A stretch of DNA of 64,000 nucleotides from Avena insularis (GCA_023614405.1 CM042697.1:160618149-160682148), one strand, 5' to 3'; numbered from the stretch's first letter, positions 1 through 10,732 are shown. Notes: generated by a model not told the origin, from the letters alone. Made by a program: numbers and translations.

Positions 1-1
1 T

Positions 2-40
2 CGTACCCCGCAGCAGTTTGTCCAGTACATCGATGATTGA
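2..40 (+). CDS. Possible C-terminal end of a gene entering from the left
   Basis: An open frame from base 2 reads RTPQQFVQYIDD and stops at TGA 38-40. The composition looks like real coding sequence, but twelve residues are too few to name a family. Two copies of TGGACCTAGCAG (65-76 and 103-114) follow in what would be its 3' flank. It could equally be chance. Confidence 0.18.
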   Translation, partial: RTPQQFVQYIDD

Positions 41-246
41 TAAGCGGTTTGCACGGTTTATTGTGGACCTAGCAGGCTCTGTTTTTAGAACTATGGACCT
101 AGCAGTCGATATCATGTTTTCGTGCAATATATCATTCCGTATTTTTAAGAAATCTATTTTTTTCATGGCGGTTTCAACTTGATGATTATTTATTTGCTAT
201 TTCACCATTCGACGAGAATGGCACGATTCTTTGAAAAAGATATACA

Positions 247-642
247 TCAGACGGCTGAGACCTCCTCATTTTGTTGTGATCTAAGATCCTTCTTGTACAA
301 CCACCATTTCCCCATGTGCATTGCTAATCCTATTGTCACCGCTACACTGTAACACAACATCCACTTGCTGTTATCTCTATTCTCCCCATAGTAAAGGTAA
401 GCAGAAATAACTAACGCTGTCAGGACATGTACCATGACCGCAATGCTTGTGTTCCTTCTACGCTCTTGCTCTTGCATCATTGGCTCGCAAGCTTGCAGTA
501 CATACCACATCTGTAGGCACGTCGATGAGAAGACAAGGCCTGCGAATGCTAGATCAGCAACGCCCGCTCCAGATGTGCTCCATATTATGATGCTAGTGGC
601 CATGAGCATAGTTGTCCCCGCAGATACCTTCACGTGTCTCAT
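247..642 (-). CDS. Small multi-pass membrane protein, unknown family
   Basis: This 131-codon ORF starts at ATG 642-640 and ends at TGA 249-247. It has about four hydrophobic segments: two close together around residues 10-50, one near 68-85 (VMVHVLTALVISAYLYY) and one near 95-112. A charged EQERRR stretch lies between segments 2 and 3, and the tail is polar (KKDLRSQQNEE). Just upstream on the minus strand are a pyrimidine tract and CAG (about 655-653) and a possible donor GTAAAT (about 715-709), which would make a 5' leader intron of about 63 bases, short for a plant. I do not recognise the family. The clean ORF, hydrophobic pattern and splice-like leader favour a real gene. No neighbour suggests a role. 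Confidence 0.42.
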   Translation of the reverse strand: MRHVKVSAGTTMLMATSIIIWSTSGAGVADLAFAGLVFSSTCLQMWYVLQACEPMMQEQERRRNTSIAVMVHVLTALVISAYLYYGENRDNSKWMLCYSVAVTIGLAMHMGKWWLYKKDLRSQQNEEVSAV

Positions 643-1065
643 GATCCCTGCGCTGAAAAAAATACCAATAGTTAAGGGTAGATGGTGTTTAAGGAGAAAA
701 GTGCAATAGATTTACCTCTCTCTTTCTCTTCCTCTATATTTCGTTCTTCTCCCCTTACATGTGTTTGCTGTGAGGAGGGAGCTGAGGTCCGCAATATAAA
801 CATGCTGGGGGTGGTTCTGGTCACGTGATGTACGCACGCGCCGAGTGCGCTCGCTGGCAGCTGGTCTTGTCTAAGTACAACAGTCCAAAAAACATACATC
901 TGCTTTAGTTGTGTCGTCCAGTGTAGATCAGACGGGTGTTACCTACTTATCTTTACTGCAGAGTACTATACATCACTTTCTCCTGTCAGATCATCCCTTC
1001 GAATCATATTGTACGGAAAATCTTTAAGAGATTTTCTCTTTTACTTTCCTCTCTCTACTCCTTAA

Positions 1066-2772
1066 CTATCACCCTATCTCTCTGCTTCCCACGCCCACCA
1101 TCTTCTTGCTCTCCTCCTTTCGCTATCCTTTCCACCCAACGTACCTGCTATCTATGGAGCTGCCGCTCTCTATCGAACAACCTCCATCGGGGGTTCCTCT
1201 GCCTGCAACTACGACAAATGTAGTTTTGCCTGCACATCCCTGCCCCCTGGGCCGGCTCGTCTAGCTTCCGATCTTCCTTTGTGCGGACAAACCAACAATC
1301 CGAGTCGTAGCTTCACTCTAATGCCTTTAACCATGAAGATGATTGCGTCTTGCCTTACTGGTGCTCGACGACCTGATTTGGTTATCAACAATACTGTTAT
1401 ATCTACGGTGAGAGCTCTTTTTTTCGTGCATTCCCCTAGCTTTCAAATGCGTGCAAGAGATAAGAGAAATCATTTTTTTCTTAGGTCCGTCTTGTTGGCC
1501 GTTTTACGGATCAAATTATAACCGAGGATAAGGCTTCGTTTATGTTTAACGATGGCACGGGGAGGATGCGTGGGTCGATATGGTCTTGCTTTTCTTATCT
1601 CCTGTAATAACAATTTAGATACATGCTCTGATCTTAGTGTATTGAACACTTCCTCGTTCTCCTTGTAGGCTTGGTGAAGATCCGGCTTTAACTAATCAGT
1701 TCTCCGCTATACAGTTAGTATTTTTCTTATCGTGAATTTTTTTGTTATAGTGGAGGCATATCTCTAACCTACTTTTGCTGCTCTCTTTTATTTTGAAAAT
1801 GCAGAGTTGGTGGATACGGTACATTCATCGGCCGCGTGTCTTTCAAATTTGTTACTCCTGAGTTGACCGCCTATTCTTGCAGGCAAGTTCGTTTTTTGGG
1901 TGGTTTTGGGTAGTTAGTTCGCCAGTACAATGTCCTAATATTTTTTTCCTCAGGAAAATCAACGATTTCAATGAAATCACGCATCACTTCCTATCTGTCA
2001 TCAGGATGCACATAAACCTAGTGCGCGTCGAGGAGGTGTGGTGCCTTTTTGTGATGTTTTCCCTTACGTGTAGCTTATTTACTTTATAGTTCGTGCTAAT
2101 AAATGGATCGTCATTTTACCCAGCCAAACCAACGCGTCGATGTACCGTCACCTCAGCCTGATGACACGATTCCAAAGGATGCACTTGTGCCGTCGCCTCA
2201 GCCTGTTCCTATCGCTATGGCCACTACTTCCAGTACAGTAATCCTCCATCAGGATGCAGTTCCCGCTTTCCCTATAGGGTGTACTGGGTCGACATTGGTA
2301 ATAATAATAATTTTTTGTTACTGCTAGCATTTAGGTCAGCCTGGTTTTATCTTTCCTTCATGATATTTGGATAAATTTTTTTGCATAAAAAAATGCTGCA
2401 GCCCCCTTCTATCGGCACTCCGATATCTCGCGCGGTTGTTGACACAATGCGTCGTCTGTCGGAAAGGTTTGTGTTATGTAAATTGCAAATTGTAATTTAA
2501 ATAGAAAAACATTCAAAATGCCTTATGTTCTATGTGTATACAAATTTTACAGTGCTACTTCGGTCGGTACACATATAGACGAAATAAGTGGGCTCCTTAT
2601 GACCACAACGGATGTTATTAGGTATGTGTTCGATGTAAATCATTAATCTGACGTGACCATAAGTTGTCATCTCTGAACAATTCTTTTTTCGTGCAGGCCC
2701 TTCCTGATGGACCTTGCTAGCATCGGAGAGGTTTACATGACGGTGGATGCAGATCACTTCAGGGAAACTTGA
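1066..2772 (+). CDS. RPA2-like (replication protein A 32 kDa subunit) gene, nine exons
   Basis: Exons fit at (open from 1066)-1407, 1485-1582, 1669-1713, 1805-1882, 1954-2035, 2124-2297, 2402-2466, 2553-2621 and 2697-2772, and all join in phase. The product matches the RPA32 plan: a PLTMKMI entry strand, an OB fold with VRLVGRFTDQI and FMFNDGTGRMRGSIW, then GGYGTFIGRVSFKFV, then KINDFNEITHHFLSVIRMH, a proline-rich linker in exon 6, and a C-terminal winged helix ending FLMDLASIGEVYMTVDADHF. RPA2 is the middle subunit of the nuclear single-strand DNA binding heterotrimer used in replication, repair and recombination. Intron 4 has a GC donor (1883-1884) with an AG acceptor. The start is unresolved: the exon 1 frame has no ATG between its stop at 1063 and the OB fold, and the ATG at 1154 is in another frame. 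The sequence diverges from canonical RPA2 but no stop breaks exons 2-9. It may be a functional paralog or a young relic. Confidence 0.68.
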
Positions 2773-4391
2773 GATGGAAGGAAAATTTTATTTTCTATTT
2801 TAGTATCGTGCACTCTTCTTATGTCGTGTTTTTCTAGTTTTTTCCCTGTATTAGTTTGGAACTATGTTATTTCTTCAGTACTATGTGGCGCACTAAGTGT
2901 TTTGCTGTTGGGTTACTTGGGAAATAAGTCATGTGCTTTGCTTGTATCACTTGTAACTTGTTTCGATTGGCGCACTAAGTGTTTTGCTGTTTGGTTAATT
3001 AGGTAATAATTCATGTGCTTTGCTTGTCTCACTTGTAACTTGTTTCGATTGTATCTGGAAGCCGCTATATCTCGCTAGAACTTTAATGTCTAATGGCATA
3101 GACCCATCATAAACTAGCCGAGACGCTAATACTTTTGGCGTTCTCCACATCATTTGAGGCTATCGTTGTGTATAAATCTAAAAAAGTTTATACAAAAATA
3201 TAAAGCCATATGCACCCCCATTGTCCCCTCTGGGTTTCCAGAACCCCCTAATAGCGGATTGCACTACCCACCCTATTCCGGAATTGCACGGGGTTGTATT
3301 ATAAAAATTTTAAAGACGTCGTTTTCGTCCTAAAAGACCCCTCGTCCCGTACAGAAGTGCACCTCGAGTACTACATATGCCTCATCCCGGACAGAACCAC
3401 CCATCCCCTATCCTCCCAGACCCGGCAAAAAAGATAGGTTTCAAATGGGTGGTATTGATAAAAATCATATTGATAAAAGTTGACATATATTTCCGAGAGT
3501 GGAGGCGTGATATCGACATTTGAAAATGTTATGTTTTCGCACACCCCCCTCAAAACTTGCTTTACGGTGCGTCGGAGGGCGAAACCGATTGTTCTCGATT
3601 ACTATGTATGCCTGAGGCCTCAGGTGTGCGAAAAAAAATAGCCTGCAAAAAAAATATTTTGTATAGATTTGTATGGTTTCAATCGTGTTAAATTTAATAA
3701 AAAATGCAAACTTTAAACCCCTGTCTTTTTAATAGTTGGTTTAGATTTTGTTTGGGGCCCGACACCACCGTGCCCTCCCGTATCCCACGCCCTGTTGTTA
3801 TAGTTTCAGACTGTTGCCTTTTAAGGTATAATGTCTATACTTTTAAACCGTCGGATACTTTTTTTATTTTCGTTTTCCCAGCACGCCCGTCGTTTCTTTA
3901 TTTTCGTTGTAAAAGGACGAGAAAAGAGTTGATGGGTGATGGACATACCGTCTCAGACTTATCTGTTGGGGCTCTGTAGCGGCTGTAAGCTTTTTATTTT
4001 GACAGGTGATGCGTACTCGAATTTGAGGTGTCTTGTGAAAAGTTGTCAGACTAGGCTCCAATCCATCGTTGACTAGTGAGACGGTTGTGTGTGGAGATGG
4101 TGTAGTCGCTGAGCGTGGGAATAGGCTCTACGTGCGACGTTTGTAGGTTTGTACTGTACCGAACCTTTTGCTGGAAAAGAAGTGTGATGGCTTGTCAATC
4201 TTTCGCTGCCCCAGCTGCTCCATTAGAAGATTACAACTTTAGTATACTCGGCAACATAGTTTAGCTCCCTAGACGGCTGACATGCTGCTTGTCCCCGTTG
4301 TTCATACTTTGGTGCCTTCCTCCAAAAGGTTGAATAGTCCTCTTCTTCTTCCCTTGTCCAATTCCTCGCATTCTCCTCTACTACTATAGCA
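2773..4391. other. Non-coding stretch between the RPA2-like and Ulp1-like genes
   Basis: The first 280 bases are probably 3' flank of the RPA2-like gene and include an 82 bp tandem duplication. The rest is T-rich with short ORFs only (the longest about 91 codons at 3704-3979) that lack family features. Bases 3940-3960 (GATGGACATACCGTC) have a weak echo at 8317-8330 (GATGGTCATACCGT). Bases 4,190-4,391 are probably promoter and 5' leader of the next gene. I see no RNA gene here. Confidence 0.5.
2887..3051 (+). repeat. 82 bp tandem duplication, two copies
   Basis: Bases 2887-2968 and 2969-3051 both begin GGCGCACTAAGTGTTTTGCT and end near CTTGTTTCGATTG, with a few substitutions and a one-base length difference. 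It lies about 115 bp past the stop of the RPA2-like gene, so it may fall in its 3' UTR. Confidence 0.9.
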
Positions 4392-7337
4392 ATGGTGTCC
4401 CCTGCAACTGCATGTAGCTCGGATGGCCTCTCTCATTTCGACTATGAGGCCTCCTTGAATGGAGCTAGTGCAGTAGACAGCATGCTCGAGTCTGTGGTTG
4501 GTCGTGCCTGCTACAACCAGGTATGTTTTCTTTGGTCTAGAGTTAATGCTGTATCCCCACATTTAATGCTCCTCCCTATACCTCTTTTATCCGACCTTGG
4601 CAAACATTGCAATGAAAACCTTCTGTTTACTTTTTTTCAGATGGATGGAATTTATGCCGCGGGGGCCAGCTTGTTGCCTGTTGCTCCGGAGCTCCTCGGT
4701 GGAGTGCATGGCGCTACGCAGGTCAATGTCTCTTTTTTACCTTTGTGCTTTTCCTTGATTCTCGATTTTATTCCCTATCGTTGTTTTAAAACATTTTTTC
4801 GTCTGATGGTTCTCCCCAGTGTGGCTTGGCCGTTTCTTTGGCCGTTTTAGGAGAGACGTCAGTTGAGGTCGACGTTGTCTTTGTGATTCCTCACGTGCAA
4901 GCCGACCTTCCCCTTGAGGTATGCACGAGAGAATCCTGTTTGTTTGATAGCAGGAACCTCTGTCTTTCTACTATTTGGAATTTTGTTTTGGTGCGTGCTT
5001 TACGGAAACGTTGTCTGAATGCAGTAGTACATGATGGTTGCCGTCTGCTAGATGCTAATAGTCTCGTGGATGAACTGGATTAGGAAAAGTTCCTCTTCCT
5101 CCTGTACCATAAATTAGATTCTTTTCTTTGGCCCACAAAAAAGACCCACCGCTACCAAATGTTAACACCCTTCTTCACCCCCCGCTCCCTCCTCCCCAGT
5201 ACATGCCCTATGCCTACTCCACTCCACCACCCCCACCCCCCACCCCCCACCCCACACACACGGAAGCCTGCGCGCTCTGGTTTGACATCTTTTTTCCCCT
5301 CACGCTCTGATGAGAAAAACACTGACTATATCTCCTTATTTCCCGTCGTTTCCGTCTATCCCCCGTGATATTTTGCTCTATCTGTAGATAAGAATGTCAG
5401 TGTTAGATTCGTCGAGCCATACTGCTAGCGGTTCTTGCAGCGAAATTATGGATGGTGGAAAGCATTACTTGTCTCTAGTCAGTTCTATGCTAGAAAGCAT
5501 TTCTTGTGATTTACATGTCGTAATGAATATTTTATGGAAAAAAATGTAGGCTGTCTCGCATGATGTTGTACCTGCAAGGAGTGGCACTGACGATTGCGTG
5601 CCTACAGTTCAAGTTTGTCGAGATGTGAGTTTTCTTCATCTTTAAATTATTATCGGTGTATTTATCTTGTTTTTATGATTTATGTATATTCAGGCGCAGA
5701 GGCCGCACGATGCTGCTCTTGAGCAACTTTTGTTACTGGCTAAGGAGGCTTGCGACTATGCTCGAGCAGCCGATGAGCGTGCTAGCAGGAACGAGATGGG
5801 TATCCTAGAGACCCGTAGTGAAATTTCTGACATGGCCAAGCTCATCCGAGACAAGCCTGATAATCTTGGTCGAGGCATTCAGTTTTTTTTTGAAAACCTT
5901 CTAGCCTGCCCTGCTGTTCGCCGTGCAGTTAAGTTACCGATTACTAGGTATGAACAAGTTGTTTCTCTATCTTACTAGATTCAGAACTGTTATCTTCGTC
6001 CAAGACTGATTGCTCTTCTGCTGTAGCTGGGAAGAGTTCACTGCCGGTGTGTGCGCTGCTGTTCATGCGCAGGGGACACGAGCCGTTGCGGACGCCATAC
6101 CAATTCGTCCGCATGCTGTTAACTTGACTTTGCCATCTGCAGATCGAAAGGAACATGCTCCCCCATGTCGAATTCCTAGAACTCTTCCATTTGATGCCAA
6201 GATGGTCACGAAGGCAAACCGTCTGATTTCCTGGCTTTTTGATGAATCTGAGAAGCCTCAGATGACAAGGTGAATCATTCTGTCGATTTTTAACTGCACA
6301 AGTTTAATTCATTGTTTGGCATGACACATTTTTTACCATTTGTGTTGCAGTTATTGGATACACATGCATGGACACCCAGAAGTCCGTGTCACTGGCTTGG
6401 TGCTTAGGTCGGTTGCATCTGGATTGTCAGATTTGGACGCTATGTTGTGTGATGCTGCTGCTCGTTTACTGAACAGAGCTGCGGCACTCATGCAGAAGGA
6501 TGCTAATTCCAGGCCGCCTCGCGTTTACCTATCTGCATCCTTCGTGGTCGGTGGAAAGTTAGCTAGAGAAAGCTTAATATTTCTTCTAAAAATTTTAATG
6601 CGTTTCCTGAATTTTTCCATTTTGGCAGCTGCGCTGTCTTGGTGATCTTCGGGATGATATACCGCTCGTCGAGATGCTAGATGAGAAACACATCGGGTTT
6701 GATATCCTTCGCAGCCACGAGGTAATGAAACTTGTTTCTATCATTGCATGAGTGCAACATGCCATTTCTTTGCAATTTCTTAAAGCATCGCTTTGATCAA
6801 ACTACTTGCAGTTCGTTGCGCTTGTTCATGTGGGAGACGGGTGGTCATGTTATTCTTGGGATATTATCAACCTTAGGTTTAGCCTGATTGATCCGACCTC
6901 CTGGGGGAAAACTATATATGAGGTTTCCACAAATCATGGAAGGAACCTGACTCTTATCAATGACAAACTGTTAAATGCGTTGCACACCTTGCACGGGCGC
7001 CCTTAAATTGGCATTGTCCCTTGGACTAAGTGTTTTCACAATACTGTTGGAGCGAGCTGCCCCCAGTGAGTGTTGTGTCAGTTTAATAGAAAATGTTTGT
7101 TTTTATTTTGCAGCCATAGTTTCCCATTATGATGATCATTCTATTTTTTCTTTTTTGGGAATCAACTACATGTCCTCTACTAGTGTGTTCTCTGTGGTTA
7201 CCTCTAGGATAGTTGATTGCTTTTCTGGTGGAGCCGCGACGGACAGTTATGACATGGCGCAGTGCACTAGGGACCTACTCTTCAAACTCCTGAAGATAAA
7301 CGATAACAGGGGCGTCTTTTCAAAAACCATAGCATGA
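4392..7337 (+). CDS. Ulp1/C48-like peptidase domain gene, ten exons, probably inactive
   Basis: Exons fit at 4392-4520, 4641-4721, 4820-4918, 5388-5477, 5550-5624, 5694-5947, 6027-6269, 6351-6546, 6629-6721 and 6812-7006, all in phase with GT-AG junctions, giving about 484 codons to TAA 7004-7006. The C-terminal third follows the plant Ulp1-like pattern: LDEKHIGFDILRSHE, then FVALVHVGDGWSCYSWDI and a FSLIDPTSW strand. Family members desumoylate or process ubiquitin-like proteins. In place of the usual HW the sequence reads GW, so the catalytic His appears lost. Homology resumes in the +1 frame from about 6990 (GINYMSS, then DSYDMAQCTRDLLFKLL) to 7337, which suggests a one-base shift near 6,996. 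The expected catalytic Cys before NYM is also absent. The N-terminal exons are unknown, and exon 6 is helical and charged. Intron 3 (4919-5387) carries a C-rich tract. This is either a recent pseudogene or a non-catalytic paralog. The family call is moderate. Confidence 0.52.
5223..5262 (+). repeat. C-rich simple sequence in an intron
   Basis: Runs of CCACC and CCCCCA fill about 40 bases inside the third intron of the Ulp1-like gene. The overlapping proline-rich ORFs here are by-products of this tract. Confidence 0.85.
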
Positions 7338-8751
7338 TATCTTGCCCTAGTGGTTGTACTGTGTTTGAACCCAACCAGTGATCTCTACCGTGTATACTAG
7401 CTAATTATTATTATGGTACTTTTATTTCCTCAACTACCTACTGGATACTTTTAAAATCCTGCAATATCATAAACTTCGTTTTGTTGTGTGTTTTATTTAC
7501 GAATATATTTTTGTAACATGGGGGGCACCGTTTTACGCGCTACTCCCAATCTCCGCCAACCACTCCCCCCCTTAGGTCATCCGCTTGATTGTCTACATGT
7601 GACCCACTTGGTTTTAACCAATGATTGTGGTCTTGATCTTCTATCTTATTGCTTAGTTGCGGATTTATGCTTGCTGCTAACTGATGAACGCTAGCTTGTC
7701 AGGTGCAGCCGCTAGCGCGCCGATCCACCCTCGGCAGCGCCAATGCAGCGGCTAGATGCATGGTTATTTGCTATTGTTGTCCTCGACATGATTATGCTGA
7801 TCACCCGTGTTGTTAAAATTAACTAAGAATCTATTTTTACAACGTGGGCGGCGCCATTTTACGCGCATGTCCCAAACTCCCACCCCCTCCCCCGCACCGC
7901 GCCTTCTTATCCGTCATGCCTTGCCCCGCGCATGTACCACGTAACCGATTTGTCTAATTTCTGTGGCTTCTACTATCTTTCCCATTGCCCCTTACATCAT
8001 CCACTTGATTGTCGGTATGTTACCGACTTCGTTTAACGGGGGGAGCATGCTAAACATCACTGTCGTTTTTTGTTATTGTTGTCATCGACATCACTGTGCT
8101 CTGTGGATGCATGGCTCCGTCGATGTTGAGCAGCCTGTCGATGTTGTTCTCATCTCATATTGCTCCCTGTTTAGACTGTGGTTACGGTTGCTACATCTGG
8201 TAATCTTCTTTAATTTCAAATGTTTTTTATTTATAAAAAGTAGCTTGGTTGTTTTCTTACGATTTTGCCGTTTTGCGATCGTTACAAAAAAATCAAAGTG
8301 CGGGCTGGTTTCCGATGGTCATACCGTAAGTTTTTGCTTTATATGTTAAGCTTTCTATCATTTGACATGATTGCGAAAAATAGTCATTTTTTTGGGAGGA
8401 TGTTGGAGATGTCAAGTTTCCTTTTATATTTTTTATGAGTTTTAGTTTACATTCAGGGCTTATAGGGAGAAGAGGTTGTGGTTATATTCAGGGCTTATAG
8501 TTAGTTAGAACGGCTAAGAGAAACATAGGGGTGGTCATATCCGACCTTACACTTCTGAAACATCACACATCCAAAAAAACACCGAGGGAAAGCGTATTCT
8601 TTTTAATTTAATACCATTAAACTTCCGCAGATGAACAGAAACGACCTTACAACAAGCTACGACGGAATCAAAGGCTAACATGATGCGACGAGAGCAAAAG
8701 CTAACATACATCATTTTAACACATTAAAACAAAATATGCGAAACGATGGAT
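7338..8751. other. Non-coding stretch with a diverged direct repeat
   Basis: No convincing gene. Bases about 7505-7640 recur in diverged form at about 7831-8050: both have TATTTTTRYAACRTGGGSGGC, then TTTTACGCGC, a C-rich block, and later TCATCCRCTTGATTGTC. A shorter repeat, TTCAGGGCTTATAG, occurs near 8453 and 8488. The block could be an old duplicated intergenic element. The 128-codon ORF at 7963-8349 is low complexity and hydrophobic, and I do not call it. Confidence 0.5.
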
Positions 8752-9330
8752 CTAAGCTTCTTCTCCTGAAGAGATGTCGATAACCTCGTCGAATTGATAC
8801 GGCCCCCTGTTGAAGCGTGCGTATGCTGGCACGATTCCTAGTACGTTGGCGCCGGCGCCAGCGCTGCTAGCCACACCGGACGCGACTTGCTCGCCGGAGA
8901 CAGAAGCGAGGCCGCCGACAACGCATAAGCCTGCGGCGGCATGCTCTGCAGCTCCAATAGCAACTCCACTCCCCTGCATGGCGGCCGCCCTCTTGCCGCG
9001 GCGGGAGAAGAACTGGGTACAGCTGCCACGACCACCCGTCCATGGTGGCAACATGGAAGCGCCGCGGGCGATGGGTGCTCGGTCTGTCGCCGAGACGCTC
9101 CTAGCATGCTGACCACGGGGAGCGCTGACAGTACTAGCCTCTTCCTGGTGGACAACAAGGGCGATACTACGAGCAGCGCCCTGGCTACCAGCATACGCGC
9201 CTACATTGCCATGCTCGGTATGAGCCATGGCCTGGCTACCAACATGCGCGCCTCCCTGACCATGCTCGGCATGAGCCGCGGCCTGGAGCCTGTCGTAGGC
9301 AGCGTGGAGCGCACAGCGGAGGCAGCCCAT
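8752..9330 (-). CDS. GC-rich ORF with a 17-residue repeat and C-terminal SIM-like motif
   Basis: This 192-codon ORF runs from ATG 9330-9328 to TAA. Residues about 18-52 hold two copies of a 17-residue repeat (the first includes AEHGQGGAHVGSQ, the second TEHGNVGAYAGSQ), from a 51 bp tandem repeat at about 9181-9282. The middle is rich in Ala, Gly and Ser with a basic patch (SRRGKRAAAM). The C-terminus reads FDEVIDISSGEEA: a V-I-D-I core followed by Ser and acidic residues, the form of a SUMO-interacting motif. A TATAAA-type box lies 250 bp upstream on the same strand. I do not recognise the family. GC-rich DNA yields long ORFs by chance, but the repeat kept in frame and the SIM-like end favour a real gene. 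Confidence 0.4.
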   Translation of the reverse strand: MGCLRCALHAAYDRLQAAAHAEHGQGGAHVGSQAMAHTEHGNVGAYAGSQGAARSIALVVHQEEASTVSAPRGQHARSVSATDRAPIARGASMLPPWTGGRGSCTQFFSRRGKRAAAMQGSGVAIGAAEHAAAGLCVVGGLASVSGEQVASGVASSAGAGANVLGIVPAYARFNRGPYQFDEVIDISSGEEA

Positions 9331-10271
9331 GGTTTCTTGCTTGTGTTCTGCTGGTGGTTATTGGAAAACTGGTTCACCAAAATTTATAGATGGAAAATAT
9401 TCGTGGAAGAGCACCGTTGGGACGGCCAATGCTGCATCGGGTAAGCCCCGGAACGTTGTAGAAGGCGAGTGTGTTCAGAAAATTAGAAAACAAACTTGCT
9501 TTATGCCTCTTTATTTTTTTGGTACGCCTTGGATCGCACTGCTGGCACCTTGTCACTCTAATTGCGCTAGAACGCGCTGTTTATAAAAGCCTGGGCTGTG
9601 CTGCCCTTTGCAATGAGCGTCTGTAGATATAGTGTCCCTTATCTATCTCCTTGCTGCCCATTCTCCTACTTGTCGTTTCCTGTATGGAACCATCCCGTGA
9701 GTGCCAGCCTTAGTTGCACACATTGAGTGTCTATAAAATATATGCGTGTGCTTGTAGAAGGAGAACCCACCAAACGTCAGCCATGCCATGACTTTCTACC
9801 CAAATTTTCCCTGCTTCAGGCGCAAATGTTTTGCGCGTGATTGGTAACGTGTTTGGGCGTACGCTCCGTCAAGCAGCGAAGACATTTCTCCTGGACTGCT
9901 TGGTGGATCCTGATTGTTTCTGGTTTCGAATCGGGGCTGGTGGCCATCTGTTCGTCGTGTTACATGATGAACTCATAACACAACTGCTCGGCGACACGCT
10001 TTTCCCTGTTGTCCTTGGTGTAGTTGGGTTTGTGCGAGTTTGACCGCTGTTTTATGTTTATTATGATTCTTGTTTTGATGTACCATATCGATTTGTTTTT
10101 CTCTTGCAAACGTGTACTCTTCATGGCTACAATGAACCGGAGAGGGAGATGCTTGTGCAAACAGTAAAGAAAAAGTTGGAACATGGTCGTGGCTCCTAAA
10201 GATGGTAGTACAACCAAAAGTAAAAACGTGGTGGGTACATGGTGCTTGCTGGTAGAGACACTAGTTGCTCT
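9331..10271. other. Intergenic stretch, no gene supported
   Basis: Bases 9331-9580 are the likely 5' leader of the minus-strand ORF at 8752-9330. The remainder is mixed composition with short ORFs on both strands (the longest about 85 codons) that share no family feature. I see no repeat or RNA gene. Confidence 0.5.
9580..9588 (-). promoter_or_regulatory. Possible TATA box for the 8752-9330 ORF
   Basis: On the minus strand the bases read CTTTTATAAACAG, flanked by GC-richer DNA, about 250 bp upstream of the ATG at 9330. It reads similarly on the plus strand, so direction is inferred only from the neighbouring ORF. Confidence 0.35.
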
Positions 10272-10732
10272 CTAAGGATGTGCGCTGGGTCCCGCTTTGT
10301 CTACCCTGTTGACCTGCTGCCTTGCTTGGCGGATGTCGATCCCTAACAAAGCTGCCCTTAGATCTGCATCTGATAGCTGGTTCTCCTCGAACACATCCTT
10401 GGCAAAACGATCAATGACGTCAGCCCATATCCATATGTCGCAAGCCAGGTGTTGGGGTCAGGTAGATATTATTCAGAAAAGTTTAGAAGAAGAATAAAGA
10501 ATACGCGTGGGTTAAGAGGACCACTCACTCTCTTCCACTTGGGATCTTCGAAGAGTGATGTGGTGCTGTTCTCCACGTAGCCCACGTCGCATCTATAGAA
10601 AGCCCTTACTTCGTTGGGCCCTACCACGTTACACACTTTCCTGACGGTAGGCTTCCCGCATGCACACATCATCTCTGGTTGAACCATCTCGATGTCGTTG
10701 ATGCCTACCTCGATGTTGAGCACTACTCCCAT
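10272..10732 (-). pseudogene. GRF-type zinc-finger gene with a lost splice acceptor
   Basis: Exon 1 (10732-10529) encodes 68 residues with CACGKPTVRKVC and GPNEVRAFYRC, the CxCG and GPN-R-FY-C pattern of a GRF zinc finger, a fold that in other proteins binds single-stranded nucleic acid. It ends KWKR at a GTGAGT donor. Exon 2 (10445-10272) opens with CDIWIWADVI, completing the finger, then an acidic helical stretch (KDVFEENQLSDADLRAALLG) and a stop at 10274-10272. The phases fit, but there is no AG between the donor and exon 2: TG sits at 10447-10446 where AG belongs. The exon layout and finger match the gene at 12432-13143, but this copy lacks that one's C-terminal membrane segment. It is either recently inactivated or spliced in an unseen way. 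Confidence 0.55.

Noticed and set aside
434..709. Plus-strand ORF opposite the membrane protein gene
   Set aside because: Shadow frame; it lacks the hydrophobic-segment pattern seen on the minus strand.
4919..5083. Open reading through the third intron of the Ulp1-like gene to a stop at 5083
   Set aside because: A GT donor at 4919 and an AG before 5388 join in phase with all later exons, so splicing explains the locus better, though a short read-through form cannot be excluded.
5128..5368. Proline-rich ORFs
   Set aside because: Produced by the C-rich tract in intron 3 of the Ulp1-like gene; flanking exons join in phase without them.
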